NCBI GenBank assembly: GCA_027050775.1
Contig: JALUBH010000031.1
Span: 1-64,000 of the forward strand
DNA length: 64,000 nucleotides
Direction: 5' to 3'
Source: Campylobacteraceae bacterium
GTDB taxonomy: Bacteria > Campylobacterota > Campylobacteria > Campylobacterales > Sulfurospirillaceae
Shown here: positions 22,856 through 33,082 of the stretch, piece after piece
Position numbering within the stretch: position 1 is the stretch's first letter
Layout of the letters: each line of letters opens with the position of its first letter
Translations under genes and position numbers: made by a program
The notes under the pieces: model-generated
Database searches by the model: none
The model's input: only the letters and a program-made list of their open reading frames with translations
What the model was told of the DNA's origin: nothing

Positions 22856-25681
22856 ATGAAACTAAATGGTTCTTATCTTGAGTTTTATGAAAAAATTATA
22901 GGCGTGATTTCTAAAGAGAGAGTTTTTATTGATGCTCTGCATACCTTGGCTTATGGTACAGATGCCTCTTTTTACAGACTGGTTCCGAAGATAGTTATAT
23001 GGGCAAATGATTCTAATGAGGTAAAAAAGATACTCAGACTCTCTTCATCTTTGTCTTTGCCTATTGTTTTTAGAGCTGCAGGGACTAGTCTTAGTGGACA
23101 GGCTATTACAGATTCAATTCTTTTAGTGACTTCAAGAGACTACAGAGGTAAGAAGATAAGTGATGATCACTCTCTTGTGACATTAGAGCCCTCAGTCGTA
23201 GGAGCTGATGCAAATGATTTTCTACTCCCTTATGGCAAAAAAATAGGTCCGGACCCCGCTAGTATAAGTTGTGCTATGATAGGAGGAATTGCTGCAAATA
23301 ACGCAAGTGGTATGTGTTGTGGTGTAGCAGATAATTCATATAAAACACTCTACGGTATGAAGATACTGTTTTACGATGGAAGCGAACTAGACACTACTGA
23401 TAAAAAAAGCAGAGAAAATTTTTTAAATACACATGGCATGATGGTAGAGAGTATAAATCAACTGCATATAAAAATCAGAAAAAACAGAGCTCTGCGGGAT
23501 AAAATAATAAGAAAATTCAAGATAAAAAATACCTGTGGTTACTCTTTGAATGCTTTAGTGGACTTTGAAGATCCTATAGATATTATCGCCCATCTTATGA
23601 TAGGTAGTGAGGGAACACTCGGATTTATAAAAGATATTACCTATAAGACAGTTCCTGAATATAGAGACAAGGCAAGTGCTCTGATGATCTTTAAGGATAT
23701 AAAAGATGCTTGTGATGCTGTGATAAAGATGAAGCTTAGATGTAGGCAGAGTGTAAATGCAGCAGAGATTATGGACAGGGCAGCTTTAAGAAGTGTAGAA
23801 AACAAAGAAGGCATGCCTTCTTTTTTAGAAACTTTAGAACAAAGTGCAACTGCTGTATTGGTTGAAACAAGAGCAGCAAGTAAGGAAGAGTTGAAAAACA
23901 ATATACAAACTATACTAAATGAATTGCAAGATTTTAATCCGATTCGTCCACTAAAATTTACGGATATTCCAAGCGAATACAATCTTTATTGGGACATAAG
24001 AAAGGGTCTTTTTCCCGCCGTTGGAGCAATGAGAAAAGCAGGTACAACAGTCATTATAGAAGATGTTGCATACCCAATAGAAGATTTAGCAGATGCAACG
24101 CTGGAGTTACAGGCAATGTTCAAAAAATACGGATATAGCGAAGCTATTATATTTGGTCATACGCTTGAAGGAAATCTTCATTTTGTTTTTACGCAATCTT
24201 TTGATGATGAAAAAGAGATAAAAAGATATGAAGAGTTTATGGCAGAAGTTGCCAATCAAGTAGCGTTAAAATACAAAGGCAGTCTGAAAGCAGAGCATGG
24301 AACAGGAAGAAATATGGCTCCTTTTGTTGAGCTTGAATGGGGTGAAGATGCATATAAACTGATGAAAGAGATTAAGTATATATTTGATCCTAAAAAGCTA
24401 TTGAATCCGGGTGTGATACTAAATGATGATAAAAAAATACATCTAAAAAATTTTAAAGCTATGCCAATAACAGATGAGTTAATTGATGCTTGCATAGAGT
24501 GTGGATATTGCGAGCCGAAATGCCCGTCAAATTTTCTGACACTAACTCCTAGACAAAGGATAGTGTCAAATAGATATATGACAACGCTAAAAAGCAGTGG
24601 AAGGATTGAAGAGCTAAAAGAGTTCCAAAAACTCTATCAATATGACGGCTTAGAGACTTGTACCACATGTCAACTTTGCTCTGTTTCATGCCCGATAGAT
24701 ATCGATACGGGAAATTTAACTAAAAAATTAAGAGAAAAACAGATAGGAAAACTTAGGCATAAGATAGCTTGGAGTATAGCAAATAATTATGGCACAGTAC
24801 TATCCGTAGGTAGATTTACACTAAGCGCTATAAAAGGGATAAATAGGGTTATACCGGATAATACAATGCAAAGTATGAGCAGAGGACTTAGATCTCTTTC
24901 AAATAATGCTATGCCTCTTTGGAGCTCATCCTTGCCAAAAGGTGAAAAGTTTAAAATTAAAAGAACTATTTTGAATGCAAAGGAAAAAGTTGTCTATTTT
25001 TCATCTTGCATAAATCGAACAATGGCAAATCCAAGGGCTAAAAAAGATGAGCCTAGCATCAGCGAAATAGTAGTAATTCTGCTTGAACGAGCCGGATATG
25101 AAGTGATAATTCCAAAAAATATGGACAGTTTGTGTTGTGGTATGCCTTTTAGCTCAAAAGGTTATAAAAAAGAGGGTAAAAGCAAGTCGCATGAGCTTGA
25201 AATTGCATTAAGAGATGCTAGCGAAAATGGAAAATATCCGATTTTATGTGATATGAGCCCTTGCAGTAAAACGATAGAACAAAATTTTCCAAGTGATTTA
25301 AAAGTATATGATACGGTAGAATTTATAACAAAATTTTTGGCAACGAAATTAAAATTTGTGCAAGTTGATGATCCAATTGTGATACATACAACTTGCAGTA
25401 CGAGAAAGAGTGGATTAGCAGATGAATTTGAAAAAGTTGCTCACATGTGTAGCTCAAATGTTACTGTGCCAAAAAGTGTAAGTTGTTGTGGGTTTGCAGG
25501 TGATAGAGGTTTTACATTTCCGCAGCTGAATGAATCAGCTCTAAGGCACCTCAAAGAGGAGATACCAAAAGAGGTAAAATATGCTTTTTCAACAAGTAAA
25601 ACTTGTGAAATAGGCTTAAGTGAACATAGTGGTTTGGATTATAAATCTATTTTTTATTTAGTAGAACGATGTACGAGGTAA
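22856..25681 (+). CDS. FAD-linked oxidase/Fe-S fusion, D-lactate dehydrogenase-like
   Basis: A 941-residue two-part enzyme. The N-terminal half (about 1-530) is a GlcD-type FAD-binding oxidase with the PFRAAGTSLSGQ-like dinucleotide loop (FRAAGTSLSGQ) and HGTGRN near residue 480. The C-terminal half has two [4Fe-4S] motifs (CIECGYCEPKCP, CTTCQLCSVSCP) and two CCG-type motifs (LCCGMPF, SCCGFAG). This layout is that of quinone-linked D-lactate (2-hydroxyacid) dehydrogenases of Campylobacterota. It is on the inner face of the membrane by family. The SD AAGGAGAG precedes the ATG. Glycolate or another 2-hydroxyacid is a possible alternative substrate. Confidence 0.88.
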   Translation: MKLNGSYLEFYEKIIGVISKERVFIDALHTLAYGTDASFYRLVPKIVIWANDSNEVKKILRLSSSLSLPIVFRAAGTSLSGQAITDSILLVTSRDYRGKKISDDHSLVTLEPSVVGADANDFLLPYGKKIGPDPASISCAMIGGIAANNASGMCCGVADNSYKTLYGMKILFYDGSELDTTDKKSRENFLNTHGMMVESINQLHIKIRKNRALRDKIIRKFKIKNTCGYSLNALVDFEDPIDIIAHLMIGSEGTLGFIKDITYKTVPEYRDKASALMIFKDIKDACDAVIKMKLRCRQSVNAAEIMDRAALRSVENKEGMPSFLETLEQSATAVLVETRAASKEELKNNIQTILNELQDFNPIRPLKFTDIPSEYNLYWDIRKGLFPAVGAMRKAGTTVIIEDVAYPIEDLADATLELQAMFKKYGYSEAIIFGHTLEGNLHFVFTQSFDDEKEIKRYEEFMAEVANQVALKYKGSLKAEHGTGRNMAPFVELEWGEDAYKLMKEIKYIFDPKKLLNPGVILNDDKKIHLKNFKAMPITDELIDACIECGYCEPKCPSNFLTLTPRQRIVSNRYMTTLKSSGRIEELKEFQKLYQYDGLETCTTCQLCSVSCPIDIDTGNLTKKLREKQIGKLRHKIAWSIANNYGTVLSVGRFTLSAIKGINRVIPDNTMQSMSRGLRSLSNNAMPLWSSSLPKGEKFKIKRTILNAKEKVVYFSSCINRTMANPRAKKDEPSISEIVVILLERAGYEVIIPKNMDSLCCGMPFSSKGYKKEGKSKSHELEIALRDASENGKYPILCDMSPCSKTIEQNFPSDLKVYDTVEFITKFLATKLKFVQVDDPIVIHTTCSTRKSGLADEFEKVAHMCSSNVTVPKSVSCCGFAGDRGFTFPQLNESALRHLKEEIPKEVKYAFSTSKTCEIGLSEHSGLDYKSIFYLVERCTR

Positions 25682-25774
25682 TTTTCTTAAATTAGAGTTA
25701 CTTTATTGGTTTTATTTAATAAAAGAAATGATAAAATACCCCAAATAACTCTGATTATATAGGGAGGAGAGAGC

Positions 25775-26029
25775 ATGGGGCATGTAAATCTTGTTATGGA
25801 GGGTTTAAAGTTTATGGTTTTAGGTATGACTACTGTATACCTATTTCTGTTATTAATGGTATTTGTACTTAACATAGTATCAAAAATAGTTAAAAAATAT
25901 TTTCCGTCAAAAAAATTAAGACCCGTTTATATGAAAAGAGAAGCTGTTAAAGCATCCGAAGCGAAAAATGATGATGCTGTAGTAGCTGCAATTGTAGCCT
26001 CAATTCAACAATTTAAGAAACAAAATTAA
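25775..26029 (+). CDS. oadG: Na+-pumping decarboxylase gamma subunit (OadG-like)
   Basis: An 84-residue protein with one membrane segment (about 12-35), a charged linker and the C-terminal helix DDAVVAAIVASIQQFKK typical of the OadG/MmdD family. The subunit assembles the decarboxylase alpha and beta subunits. AGGGAGGAGAG precedes the ATG. It lies first in oadG-oadA-oadB, 17 bp before oadA. Confidence 0.88.
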   Translation: MGHVNLVMEGLKFMVLGMTTVYLFLLLMVFVLNIVSKIVKKYFPSKKLRPVYMKREAVKASEAKNDDAVVAAIVASIQQFKKQN

Positions 26030-26046
26030 CCCAATAGGAATGTAAG

Positions 26047-27840
26047 ATGGCAAAAAAATACATTGATATAATGGACACAACTTTTAGAGATGGTTTTCAG
26101 TCAGTTTTTGGAGGGCGAGCCCTCATGAAAGACTTTATGCCAGCAGTTGCAGCAGCGAGAGAAGCAGGAATAACCCATTTTGAGTTTGGAGGGGGAGCTA
26201 GATTTCAAGCACTCTTTTTCTATCTTAATGAAAATGCTTTTGATATGATGGATAAGTTCCGCGAAGTTGCAGGAGCTGAAGCAAACTTGCAAACTTTAGC
26301 AAGAGGCGTAAATACGGTTATGTTGGATACGGGAAGCCGTGAGTTGATTGATTTGCACGCAAAGATGTTTAAAAAACACGGAACTACAACAATTAGAAAT
26401 TTTGATGCACTAAATGATGTTGAAAACTTAAAATATAGCGGAGAGAGAATTTCTCATCATGGTCTTAAACATGAAGCTGTTGTTACTATGATGGATCTAC
26501 CACCGGGATGTAGTGGTGCTCACGATGTAGCTTTTTATGAAAAGACCTTAAGAGGGATACTTGATGCGGGTATTCCATATGATAGCATATGCTTTAAAGA
26601 TGCGAGTGGTACATCTAGTCCGCAAAAAGTCTATGAGACTATAAAAATGGCTAAAAAACTTCTTCCCGAGGGCGTGCATGTAAGACTCCATACACACGAA
26701 ACTGCCGGTGTTAGTGTGGCTTGTTATTTGGCTGCACTAGAAGCTGGAATCGATGGAATTGATTTGGCCGCAAGTCCTGTTAGCGGTGGAACTGCACAGC
26801 CTGATATCTTGACTCTTCTACATGCTACCAAAGGTAAAGATTATGATTTAGGTGGTTTGGATTTAGAGAAAATACTCACTTATGAAGAGGTTTTAAAAGA
26901 TTGTTTAAGTGATTATTTTATGCCACCGGAAGCTACACAAGTTTCTCCACTTATTCCTTTCTCTCCTATGCCAGGAGGTGCACTTACTGCAAACACTCAA
27001 ATGATGAGAGACAATAATATTTTAGGAAAATTTCCTAAAGTTATAAAAGCGATGAGAGAGGTGGTAGAAAAGGGTGGATATGGAACAAGTGTTACACCGG
27101 TAAGTCAATTCTACTTTCAGCAAGCATTCAATAATGTGATGTTTGGACCTTGGAAAAAGATAGCAGATGGATATGGAAAGATGGTTTTGGGTTACTTTGG
27201 GCATACACCTTCTACTCCAGATGCAGATATTGTAGCTTTAGCTTCAGAACAATTAAAGCTTGAGCCAACTACTGAAAATGCAGTAGATATTGCAGATAAA
27301 GACGAGACAAAATCACTTGCACATGTAAGAGCTATATTAGAGAAAGAAAAGATAGAGATAAATGACGAAAATGTCTTTATAGCAGCTTCTTGTAAAGAGA
27401 AAGGCATCGCTTTTTTAAAAGGAGAGGCAAAGGTAAATGTAAGAAAAATTGATAAAAATGAAACAAAAAAAGAGGGGAATAAAAAAGTGGCAACAACAGG
27501 CAACGGAGAATATACAGTAGTAGTTAACGGTCAAAAATACAATGTTCAAGTCAGTGAAGGACTTGATGCGAGTGTTGAGGTAAAATCAGTCACTCCTGTT
27601 GCACAAACCAGTGTGCCGCAAAACTCAAGCGGCTTTGAAGTAAAGGCTACACTTCCAGGTGTTGTGTTTAAAGTAGTAGGCAGCGTCGGGCAGAGTGTGA
27701 AGAAAGGCGATATTTTATTGGTTTTGGAAGCTATGAAAATGGAGATAGAGATAGTTGCTCCGCAAGATGGTGTGATTAGTTCTATTTTGGTAAAAGAGGG
27801 AGATAGTATAGAAGATGGTCAACCACTAGTTGCACTATAG
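26047..27840 (+). CDS. oadA: Biotin-dependent decarboxylase/carboxylase alpha subunit (OadA/PycB-like)
   Basis: A 597-residue protein. The carboxyltransferase domain (about 1-300) has DTTFRDGFQS, the active-site lysine in CFKDASG and the metal site HTHETAG. A conserved PYC/OADA domain follows to about 460. The C-terminal biotinyl domain has EAMKME (K564). In Campylobacterota this subunit works either with OadB/OadG as a Na+-translocating oxaloacetate decarboxylase or with PycA as pyruvate carboxylase. The flanking oadG and oadB genes favour the former; pckA nearby places it at the PEP/pyruvate/oxaloacetate node. Confidence 0.92.
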   Translation: MAKKYIDIMDTTFRDGFQSVFGGRALMKDFMPAVAAAREAGITHFEFGGGARFQALFFYLNENAFDMMDKFREVAGAEANLQTLARGVNTVMLDTGSRELIDLHAKMFKKHGTTTIRNFDALNDVENLKYSGERISHHGLKHEAVVTMMDLPPGCSGAHDVAFYEKTLRGILDAGIPYDSICFKDASGTSSPQKVYETIKMAKKLLPEGVHVRLHTHETAGVSVACYLAALEAGIDGIDLAASPVSGGTAQPDILTLLHATKGKDYDLGGLDLEKILTYEEVLKDCLSDYFMPPEATQVSPLIPFSPMPGGALTANTQMMRDNNILGKFPKVIKAMREVVEKGGYGTSVTPVSQFYFQQAFNNVMFGPWKKIADGYGKMVLGYFGHTPSTPDADIVALASEQLKLEPTTENAVDIADKDETKSLAHVRAILEKEKIEINDENVFIAASCKEKGIAFLKGEAKVNVRKIDKNETKKEGNKKVATTGNGEYTVVVNGQKYNVQVSEGLDASVEVKSVTPVAQTSVPQNSSGFEVKATLPGVVFKVVGSVGQSVKKGDILLVLEAMKMEIEIVAPQDGVISSILVKEGDSIEDGQPLVAL

Positions 27841-28209
27841 GAGTAAAATATGAAATTACAGAAGTTTACACTTTGTACTCCAGTAATAAGGAACTTGCCC
27901 CCAAAATTTTCTTTTAAAGGGCACAGAATTTTAAATACCGTTTATGGGCAGAGGGGGGAGTAAAATGAAGTCATACGAAGTGACAGCTCGTGCTTTAGTC
28001 GCGAGGAATTTTTCAGGAGCTTTGCTCTTAAAAAAAGGGACAGTCTATAGTGATATTCTCGCCAAAGGCGTAGCTTTAGTCGCGAGGAATTTTTCAGGAG
28101 CTTTGCTCTTAAAAAAAGGGACAGTCTATAGTGATATTCTCGCCAAAGGCGTAGCTTTAGTCGCGAGGAATTTTTCAGGAGCTTTGCTCTTAAAAAAGGG
28201 GACAGTTAA
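27841..28209 (+). other. 369-bp oadA-oadB spacer with small possible ORFs and tandem repeats
   Basis: This spacer interrupts an otherwise compact operon. The first part (27850-27963) could encode a 37-residue peptide starting MKLQKFTLC, with no recognisable family. It is followed by GGGGGGAG and an ATG at 27965 opening a frame that runs through the 81-bp repeats and ends in a 4-bp overlap with oadB (28213). Whether either frame is translated for its product or only to couple ribosomes to oadB is unknown. Confidence 0.5.
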
Positions 28210-28213
28210 ATGA
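27965..28213 (+). CDS. Possible 82-residue repeat peptide coupled to oadB
   Basis: The frame starts with ATG after a strong purine-rich site (GGGGGGAG) and consists mainly of 27-residue repeats ([18 protein letters not shown]...). It is generated by the 81-bp DNA repeat and ends in ATGA with oadB. The repeat length being a multiple of three keeps the frame open. The amino-acid sequence looks like a by-product of a nucleic-acid element, so a functional protein is doubtful. Confidence 0.25.
   Translation: MKSYEVTARALVARNFSGALLLKKGTVYSDILAKGVALVARNFSGALLLKKGTVYSDILAKGVALVARNFSGALLLKKGTVK
27992..28206 (+). repeat. 81-bp tandem repeat, about 2.65 copies
   Basis: Copies at 27992-28072 and 28073-28153 are identical. 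The third (28154-28206) is truncated after 53 bp and has one substitution. Each contains AGGAGCtttGCTCTT, a short hairpin, followed by AAAAAAAGGGACAG, which in the last copy becomes the ribosome-binding site of oadB. Related single copies precede serA and the 49-residue gene after sqr. Confidence 0.92.
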
Positions 28214-29541
28214 AAAATCTAATTTTTATATTTTTAACATTCTTCGCGATTAGTTTTATGGCTAATCCACTCTATGCAAGTAGTAGTGAAAATAGCGTAC
28301 AAACTTATAAAGTTGCACAACCAAAGGTACATGTGGCAAAAAGCATATCCAAAATGTTTAGTAACTTTTATAAGACAACAGGAATTTATGCTTTTTTAAA
28401 TCCTAGAGATGGTGCTACTAATGCTTTAGGGGAGCCACTTAGCAAATTTGCTCAAGGTTGGGGCAGAGTGATTATGATACTCATAACATTCTTGCTTTTT
28501 TACCTGGCTATTGCTAAGAATTTTGAGCCTTTGTTGCTTTTACCTATCGCTTTTGGAGGATTGCTTGCAAATATACCACTTGCGAATATTATAGGGCATG
28601 AAGGTTTCATAGGTACACTTTTTGATGCGGGTATCAAAAATGAACTCTTTCCGCTCATAATTTTTATGGGTGTTGGAGCTATGACAGATTTTGGACCACT
28701 CATCGCAAATCCAAAAACAGCACTTCTAGGAGCTGCTGCCCAGTTTGGTATCTTTGGTTCATTAGTTGGCGCCGTTGCACTCTCTCAATATACTCCACTT
28801 TTTCATTTTACGCTAAAACAGGCTTCTGCTATATCTATCATAGGTGGAGCAGATGGTCCAACATCTATATTTGTAGCTTCAAAACTTTCACCAGATCTTA
28901 TGGGGGCTATTGCAGTCGCTGCATACTCTTATATGGCATTGGTGCCTATAATCCAACCTCCTATTATGAGACTTTTTACCACGGAAGAGGAGAGAAAAAT
29001 CAAGATGGTACAGTTAAGAGATGTTGGAAAGATAGAAAAACTTATGTTTCCTCTTACTGTTCTGATGCTTTCTATTTTGATTTTACCAGAATCAACTCCG
29101 CTTATAGGTGCACTGACTTTTGGTAATTTTGCTAGAGTTTCAGGTGTTGTCGACAGACTATCCGGCACTATGCAAAATTCACTTATAAATATTGTTACTA
29201 TATTTTTAGGTCTTGGTGTTGGTTCAAAGTTGGCTGCTGAAAAGTTTTTGATTGCTGATACTTTAGGGATTTTGGCTTTAGGACTTATTGCTTTTGCGAT
29301 AGGAACCGGAGCGGGAGTCTTGATGGCAAAAGTGATGAATAAGTTTTCAAAAGATCCTATAAATCCGTTGATTGGATCAGCTGGAGTTAGTGCGGTACCG
29401 ATGGCAGCTCGCGTATCAAATAAGGTTGGAATGGAGAGTGATCCTACAAACATGCTTCTTATGCATGCTATGGGTCCAAATGTTGCAGGTGTTATCGGCT
29501 CAGCCGTAGCAGCCGGCGTACTTTTATCGATATTTAAATAA
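28210..29541 (+). CDS. oadB: Na+-translocating decarboxylase beta subunit (OadB-like)
   Basis: A 443-residue membrane protein with about 10-11 segments. Family signatures include [24 protein letters not shown] near residues 215-227 and [13 protein letters not shown] near 395-407, which form the Na+ pathway. It couples decarboxylation of carboxybiotin on OadA to Na+ export. An extra hydrophobic N-terminal segment resembles a signal sequence. The start lies immediately after the repeat-derived GGGGACAG and overlaps the upstream small frame. Confidence 0.93.
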   Translation: MKNLIFIFLTFFAISFMANPLYASSSENSVQTYKVAQPKVHVAKSISKMFSNFYKTTGIYAFLNPRDGATNALGEPLSKFAQGWGRVIMILITFLLFYLAIAKNFEPLLLLPIAFGGLLANIPLANIIGHEGFIGTLFDAGIKNELFPLIIFMGVGAMTDFGPLIANPKTALLGAAAQFGIFGSLVGAVALSQYTPLFHFTLKQASAISIIGGADGPTSIFVASKLSPDLMGAIAVAAYSYMALVPIIQPPIMRLFTTEEERKIKMVQLRDVGKIEKLMFPLTVLMLSILILPESTPLIGALTFGNFARVSGVVDRLSGTMQNSLINIVTIFLGLGVGSKLAAEKFLIADTLGILALGLIAFAIGTGAGVLMAKVMNKFSKDPINPLIGSAGVSAVPMAARVSNKVGMESDPTNMLLMHAMGPNVAGVIGSAVAAGVLLSIFK

Positions 29542-29551
29542 GAAGGATATT

Positions 29552-31129
29552 ATGTTGAAGGTTAATGGAATTGAAGATTTAGGCTTGGGAAATGTAGGAA
29601 AAATTTATCATAATTTGAGTTATGAAGAACTTTTTGAGCATGAAGTTGCAAATAAGGAAGGTAAAGTTTCAAGCAGTGGTGCATTTATGGTAGATACGGG
29701 AGTATTCACGGGAAGAAGCCCAAAAGATAAATACTTTGTAAAACAGGACCCTTCACAAAAATATATATCATGGGGAGCCATAAATCAACCGACTAGCAAA
29801 GAGGTTTTTGATGATCTTTTTTCTGTTGCAAAAAAACAACTTTCAAATAAGGATTTGTATGTTCAAGATGCCTATGCAGGAGCTAGCTTAGATAGTAGAA
29901 AAAGCATAAGAGTTGTAGCCGAAGTTGCTTGGCAGGCTCACTTTGTCAAAAATATGTTTATTCGACCGGAAGAAAAAGATTTGATAGATTTTAAACCAGA
30001 CTTTACGCTTTATGTGGCTTGTAAAACTGTAGATAAAAATCATGAAAAGCATGGTCTAAACTCTGATGTTTTTGTTATATTTAATGTAGAAGAAAATATC
30101 GCTATCATCGGTGGTACATGGTACGGTGGAGAGATAAAAAAAGGTGTTTTTTCCATGATGAACTACTGGTTACCGCTAGAGGGTAAGCTCTCAATGCATT
30201 GCTCTGCAAATGTAGGAGCCAATGGGGATAGTGCTCTGTTTTTTGGACTTAGCGGTACAGGAAAAACTACACTCTCAACTGATCCTCAAAGAGCTCTTAT
30301 AGGCGATGATGAGCATGGATGGGATGATAACGGTATATTTAACTTTGAAGGCGGTTGTTATGCGAAGTGCATAAATTTAAAAGAAGAGAGTGAACCTGAG
30401 ATATTTCATGCTATAAAAAGAGATGCACTTTTGGAAAATGTTGTCGCAGATGAAAATGGTGTGGTTGATTATGATGATGGAAGCAAAACAGAAAATACAA
30501 GAGTTTCTTACCCTATATATTTTATAGAAAACTTTAAAGAGGATTCAAAAGCCGCTCACCCTAAGAAGATTATCTTTTTATCTGCCGATGCCTTTGGCGT
30601 ACTTCCTCCTGTGTCAAAACTAACTAAAGAACAGGCTATGTACTATTTTATGAGTGGATATACTGCAAAAGTGGCAGGAACCGAGAGAGGTATAACAGAA
30701 CCTGTTGCTACATTTAGCTCTTGTTTTGGTGAGGCATTTTTACCTCTTCATCCAACTGTTTATGCAAAGCTTTTAGGTGAAAAGATAGACAAGCACTCTG
30801 TCGAAGTATTTCTTGTAAATACAGGCTGGAGTGGTGGTGCTTATGGTGTTGGAAGCAGAATGAGTATCAAAGCCACGAGAGCTTGTATAAATGCTATCTT
30901 GGATGGTAGTATTAACAATAGTAAATTTGAAAAACTTCCTATTTTTGATTTAAGTGTTCCTACGAGCCTCGAAGGTGTTGAAACCAAACTGTTAAACCCA
31001 AGAAATAGTTGGAAAGATAAAGAAAAATATGATATAACAAGCCAAAAACTTGCAAATATGTTCATAGAAAACTTTAAAAAGTATATCACAGAAGACTCAG
31101 ATTTTTCAGAATTTGGTCCAAAATTATAA
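29552..31129 (+). CDS. pckA: Phosphoenolpyruvate carboxykinase (ATP)
   Basis: A 525-residue cytoplasmic enzyme converting oxaloacetate and ATP to PEP and CO2, or the reverse. Visible motifs are the kinase loop [11 protein letters not shown] (about 230-240), metal-binding [10 protein letters not shown] and GTERGITEP. The length is standard. It starts 10 bp after oadB and completes an oxaloacetate-processing group with the decarboxylase. In autotrophic members of the group it feeds gluconeogenesis from reverse-TCA products. Confidence 0.96.
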   Translation: MLKVNGIEDLGLGNVGKIYHNLSYEELFEHEVANKEGKVSSSGAFMVDTGVFTGRSPKDKYFVKQDPSQKYISWGAINQPTSKEVFDDLFSVAKKQLSNKDLYVQDAYAGASLDSRKSIRVVAEVAWQAHFVKNMFIRPEEKDLIDFKPDFTLYVACKTVDKNHEKHGLNSDVFVIFNVEENIAIIGGTWYGGEIKKGVFSMMNYWLPLEGKLSMHCSANVGANGDSALFFGLSGTGKTTLSTDPQRALIGDDEHGWDDNGIFNFEGGCYAKCINLKEESEPEIFHAIKRDALLENVVADENGVVDYDDGSKTENTRVSYPIYFIENFKEDSKAAHPKKIIFLSADAFGVLPPVSKLTKEQAMYYFMSGYTAKVAGTERGITEPVATFSSCFGEAFLPLHPTVYAKLLGEKIDKHSVEVFLVNTGWSGGAYGVGSRMSIKATRACINAILDGSINNSKFEKLPIFDLSVPTSLEGVETKLLNPRNSWKDKEKYDITSQKLANMFIENFKKYITEDSDFSEFGPKL

Positions 31130-31141
31130 AACTACTATATG

Positions 31142-31165
31142 CGAGAGGAGTATATCCTCTCGTTT
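31142..31165 (+). terminator. Terminator between pckA and argH
   Basis: An 8-bp perfect stem CGAGAGGA (31142-31149) with TCCTCTCG (31155-31162), a 5-nt loop, followed by TTTCTCTATA. The T-run is short, so termination may be partial. Confidence 0.7.
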
Positions 31166-31185
31166 CTCTATATTAAGGAGTTGCA

Positions 31186-32571
31186 ATGTCAAAAGTTGCT
31201 TCGGGTAAAATTAAAAAATCAAGTGCAAAAATATTGGATGAGTTTAATGCCTCTATAATGTTTGATAAAGAGTTGTATTTAGAAGATATAGAGGGTTCTG
31301 CAGCTCATGCAAAAATGCTTTTAAAACAGGGTATTATAGACAAAGATGCTAAAGAAAATATCATAAATGGTTTAAAAACTATACAAAGAGAGATAGAAGA
31401 CGGTAGCTATATCTTTGACATAAAAGACGAAGATATACATATGTCTATAGAGAATAGACTCACCTTTCTCATAGGAAATGATGCAAAAAAAATGCATACT
31501 GCAAGAAGTAGAAATGATCAAGTTGCGCTAGATTTTAGATTATTTGCATTGAAAAAAAATAGACAAATTGTAGATTTGTTGCTAGAATTAGAAAAAATAT
31601 TGCTAGAATTAGAAAAAAAACATACAGACACTTTGTTGCCAGGTATGACACATTTACAACATGCCCAACCTATAAATTTTGCATATCATCTACTCGCATA
31701 TAGTTCAATGTTTAAAAGAGATATAAGTAGATTTGAAGATTCTTATACTAGAGGAAACGTTTCTCCTATAGGATGTGCAGCACTTGCTGGGACTCCGTAT
31801 TGCACAGACAGAGAGTATGAAGCTGGGCTTTTAGGATTTAATAGTGTAAGTATAAATTGTTTAGATACTGTAAGCGATAGAGATTTTGCACTTGAAGTAT
31901 TGTTTAATATCTCTGTCTTGATGATGCATATATCAAGACTTTCTGAAGAGATTATACTTTGGAGTAGCAGTGAATTTGGTTTTGTTGAGTTAAGTGACGA
32001 GTATAGCACGAGTAGTTCCATAATGCCTCAAAAGAAAAATCCCGATGTGCCGGAGCTTTTGAGAGGAAAAACAGGAAGAGTATATGGAAATCTTATATCA
32101 TTATTGACCGTTATGAAAGGTTTGCCTCTAGCTTACAATAAAGATATGCAAGAGGATAAGGAAGGTGTTTTTGATAGTATTAAAACGGCTTTTATATCTA
32201 TAAAAATACTTACAGAAGCACTAAAAACTATGAGTGTCAAGAAAGAAGCGATGCTCAAAGCCACAAAAAAAGGTCATTTGAGTGCTACAGATTTAGCTGA
32301 TTATCTTACCAAAGAGTGTGGATATGCTTTTAGAGATGCCTATAAGTTGACAGGCGAAATAGTTGGTTACGCAGATGACAATGGAAAAGATATGAGCGAA
32401 TTAGATTTGCAAGAGCTGAAAAAATTTGAGCCAAAAATTAAAGAAGATGTTGTTGATATACTAAAACTCTATAACTCTATGAATGCAAGAAATTCACAAG
32501 GTGGAACATCTGTAAAATCAACAAAACAACAGATAGAATATTTTGAAAAGTGGCTAAATGAGAGAGATTAG
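31186..32571 (+). CDS. argH: Argininosuccinate lyase
   Basis: A 461-residue enzyme of the fumarase/aspartase superfamily that splits argininosuccinate into arginine and fumarate. Family landmarks are [22 protein letters not shown] (catalytic His region) and the signature loop [12 protein letters not shown]. The length is typical. AAGGAG precedes the ATG. It appears to be a single-gene unit between two hairpin terminators. Confidence 0.96.
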   Translation: MSKVASGKIKKSSAKILDEFNASIMFDKELYLEDIEGSAAHAKMLLKQGIIDKDAKENIINGLKTIQREIEDGSYIFDIKDEDIHMSIENRLTFLIGNDAKKMHTARSRNDQVALDFRLFALKKNRQIVDLLLELEKILLELEKKHTDTLLPGMTHLQHAQPINFAYHLLAYSSMFKRDISRFEDSYTRGNVSPIGCAALAGTPYCTDREYEAGLLGFNSVSINCLDTVSDRDFALEVLFNISVLMMHISRLSEEIILWSSSEFGFVELSDEYSTSSSIMPQKKNPDVPELLRGKTGRVYGNLISLLTVMKGLPLAYNKDMQEDKEGVFDSIKTAFISIKILTEALKTMSVKKEAMLKATKKGHLSATDLADYLTKECGYAFRDAYKLTGEIVGYADDNGKDMSELDLQELKKFEPKIKEDVVDILKLYNSMNARNSQGGTSVKSTKQQIEYFEKWLNERD

Positions 32572-32585
32572 TCTCTCTCATTTTT
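32556..32585 (+). terminator. Intrinsic terminator of argH
   Basis: A 12-bp perfect stem AAATGAGAGAGA (32556-32567) with TCTCTCTCATTT (32572-32583) and a TTAG loop, followed by TTT. It includes the argH stop codon and abuts the stop of the convergent HIT-family gene. Confidence 0.8.
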
Positions 32586-32940
32586 AAAAAAAGTTTTTAG
32601 TATCGCTATCTGCCAAATGTCCCCATGATAGTTTTGCACCGCCTAGTAGGTGAAAATGTAAATGCATTACTTCTTGACCACCGTTATAGCCATTGTTTGT
32701 TATGAGTCTGTAGCCATTTTTATCAAGTCCTAGTAGTGTGGCTACTTCTTGTATGAAAGAGGTCATTCCTGCCATAATCTCAGGTGTGACTTGTTGAAAA
32801 TTTTCCACTTCTGCTTTTGGAATTATTAGTATATGAATAGGAGCTTTTGGATTGATATCATGAAAAGCCAAAAAATCATCATTTTCCAATACTTTATTGC
32901 AAGGAATTTCACCTTTTATTATCTTGCTAAATATAGTCAT
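32584..32940 (-). CDS. HIT-family nucleotide hydrolase (HinT-like)
   Basis: A 118-residue cytoplasmic protein. Its histidine-triad motif is MHLHFHLLGG near residues 93-102, with the preceding NGGQEV loop. HinT-type proteins hydrolyse purine phosphoramidates and aminoacyl-adenylates. It starts with the usual TIFSKIIKGEIPC and has standard length. It is convergent with argH and divergent from pheS. Confidence 0.95.
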   Translation of the reverse strand: MTIFSKIIKGEIPCNKVLENDDFLAFHDINPKAPIHILIIPKAEVENFQQVTPEIMAGMTSFIQEVATLLGLDKNGYRLITNNGYNGGQEVMHLHFHLLGGAKLSWGHLADSDTKNFF

Positions 32941-33082
32941 TTGTTATATCCTTAAATTAAAACTAGTGTAATTATACTGTTTTTTGTTTAAAATTTACCC
33001 CTATTTTAAGTTACTTCTTGATATCGCTTAACTCTTTTTAATCAATATTTATGTAAAATATATAAAATTTATTTATGAGGCT

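Noticed and set aside
28929-29453. A 174-residue minus-strand open frame opposite oadB
   Set aside because: Shadow frame of a conserved membrane protein; no start signals.
31576-31622. Direct repeat TTGCTAGAATTAGAAAAAA in argH
   Set aside because: It encodes LLELEK twice at a normally helical part of ArgH; protein length is standard, so it is probably codon coincidence rather than a duplication.
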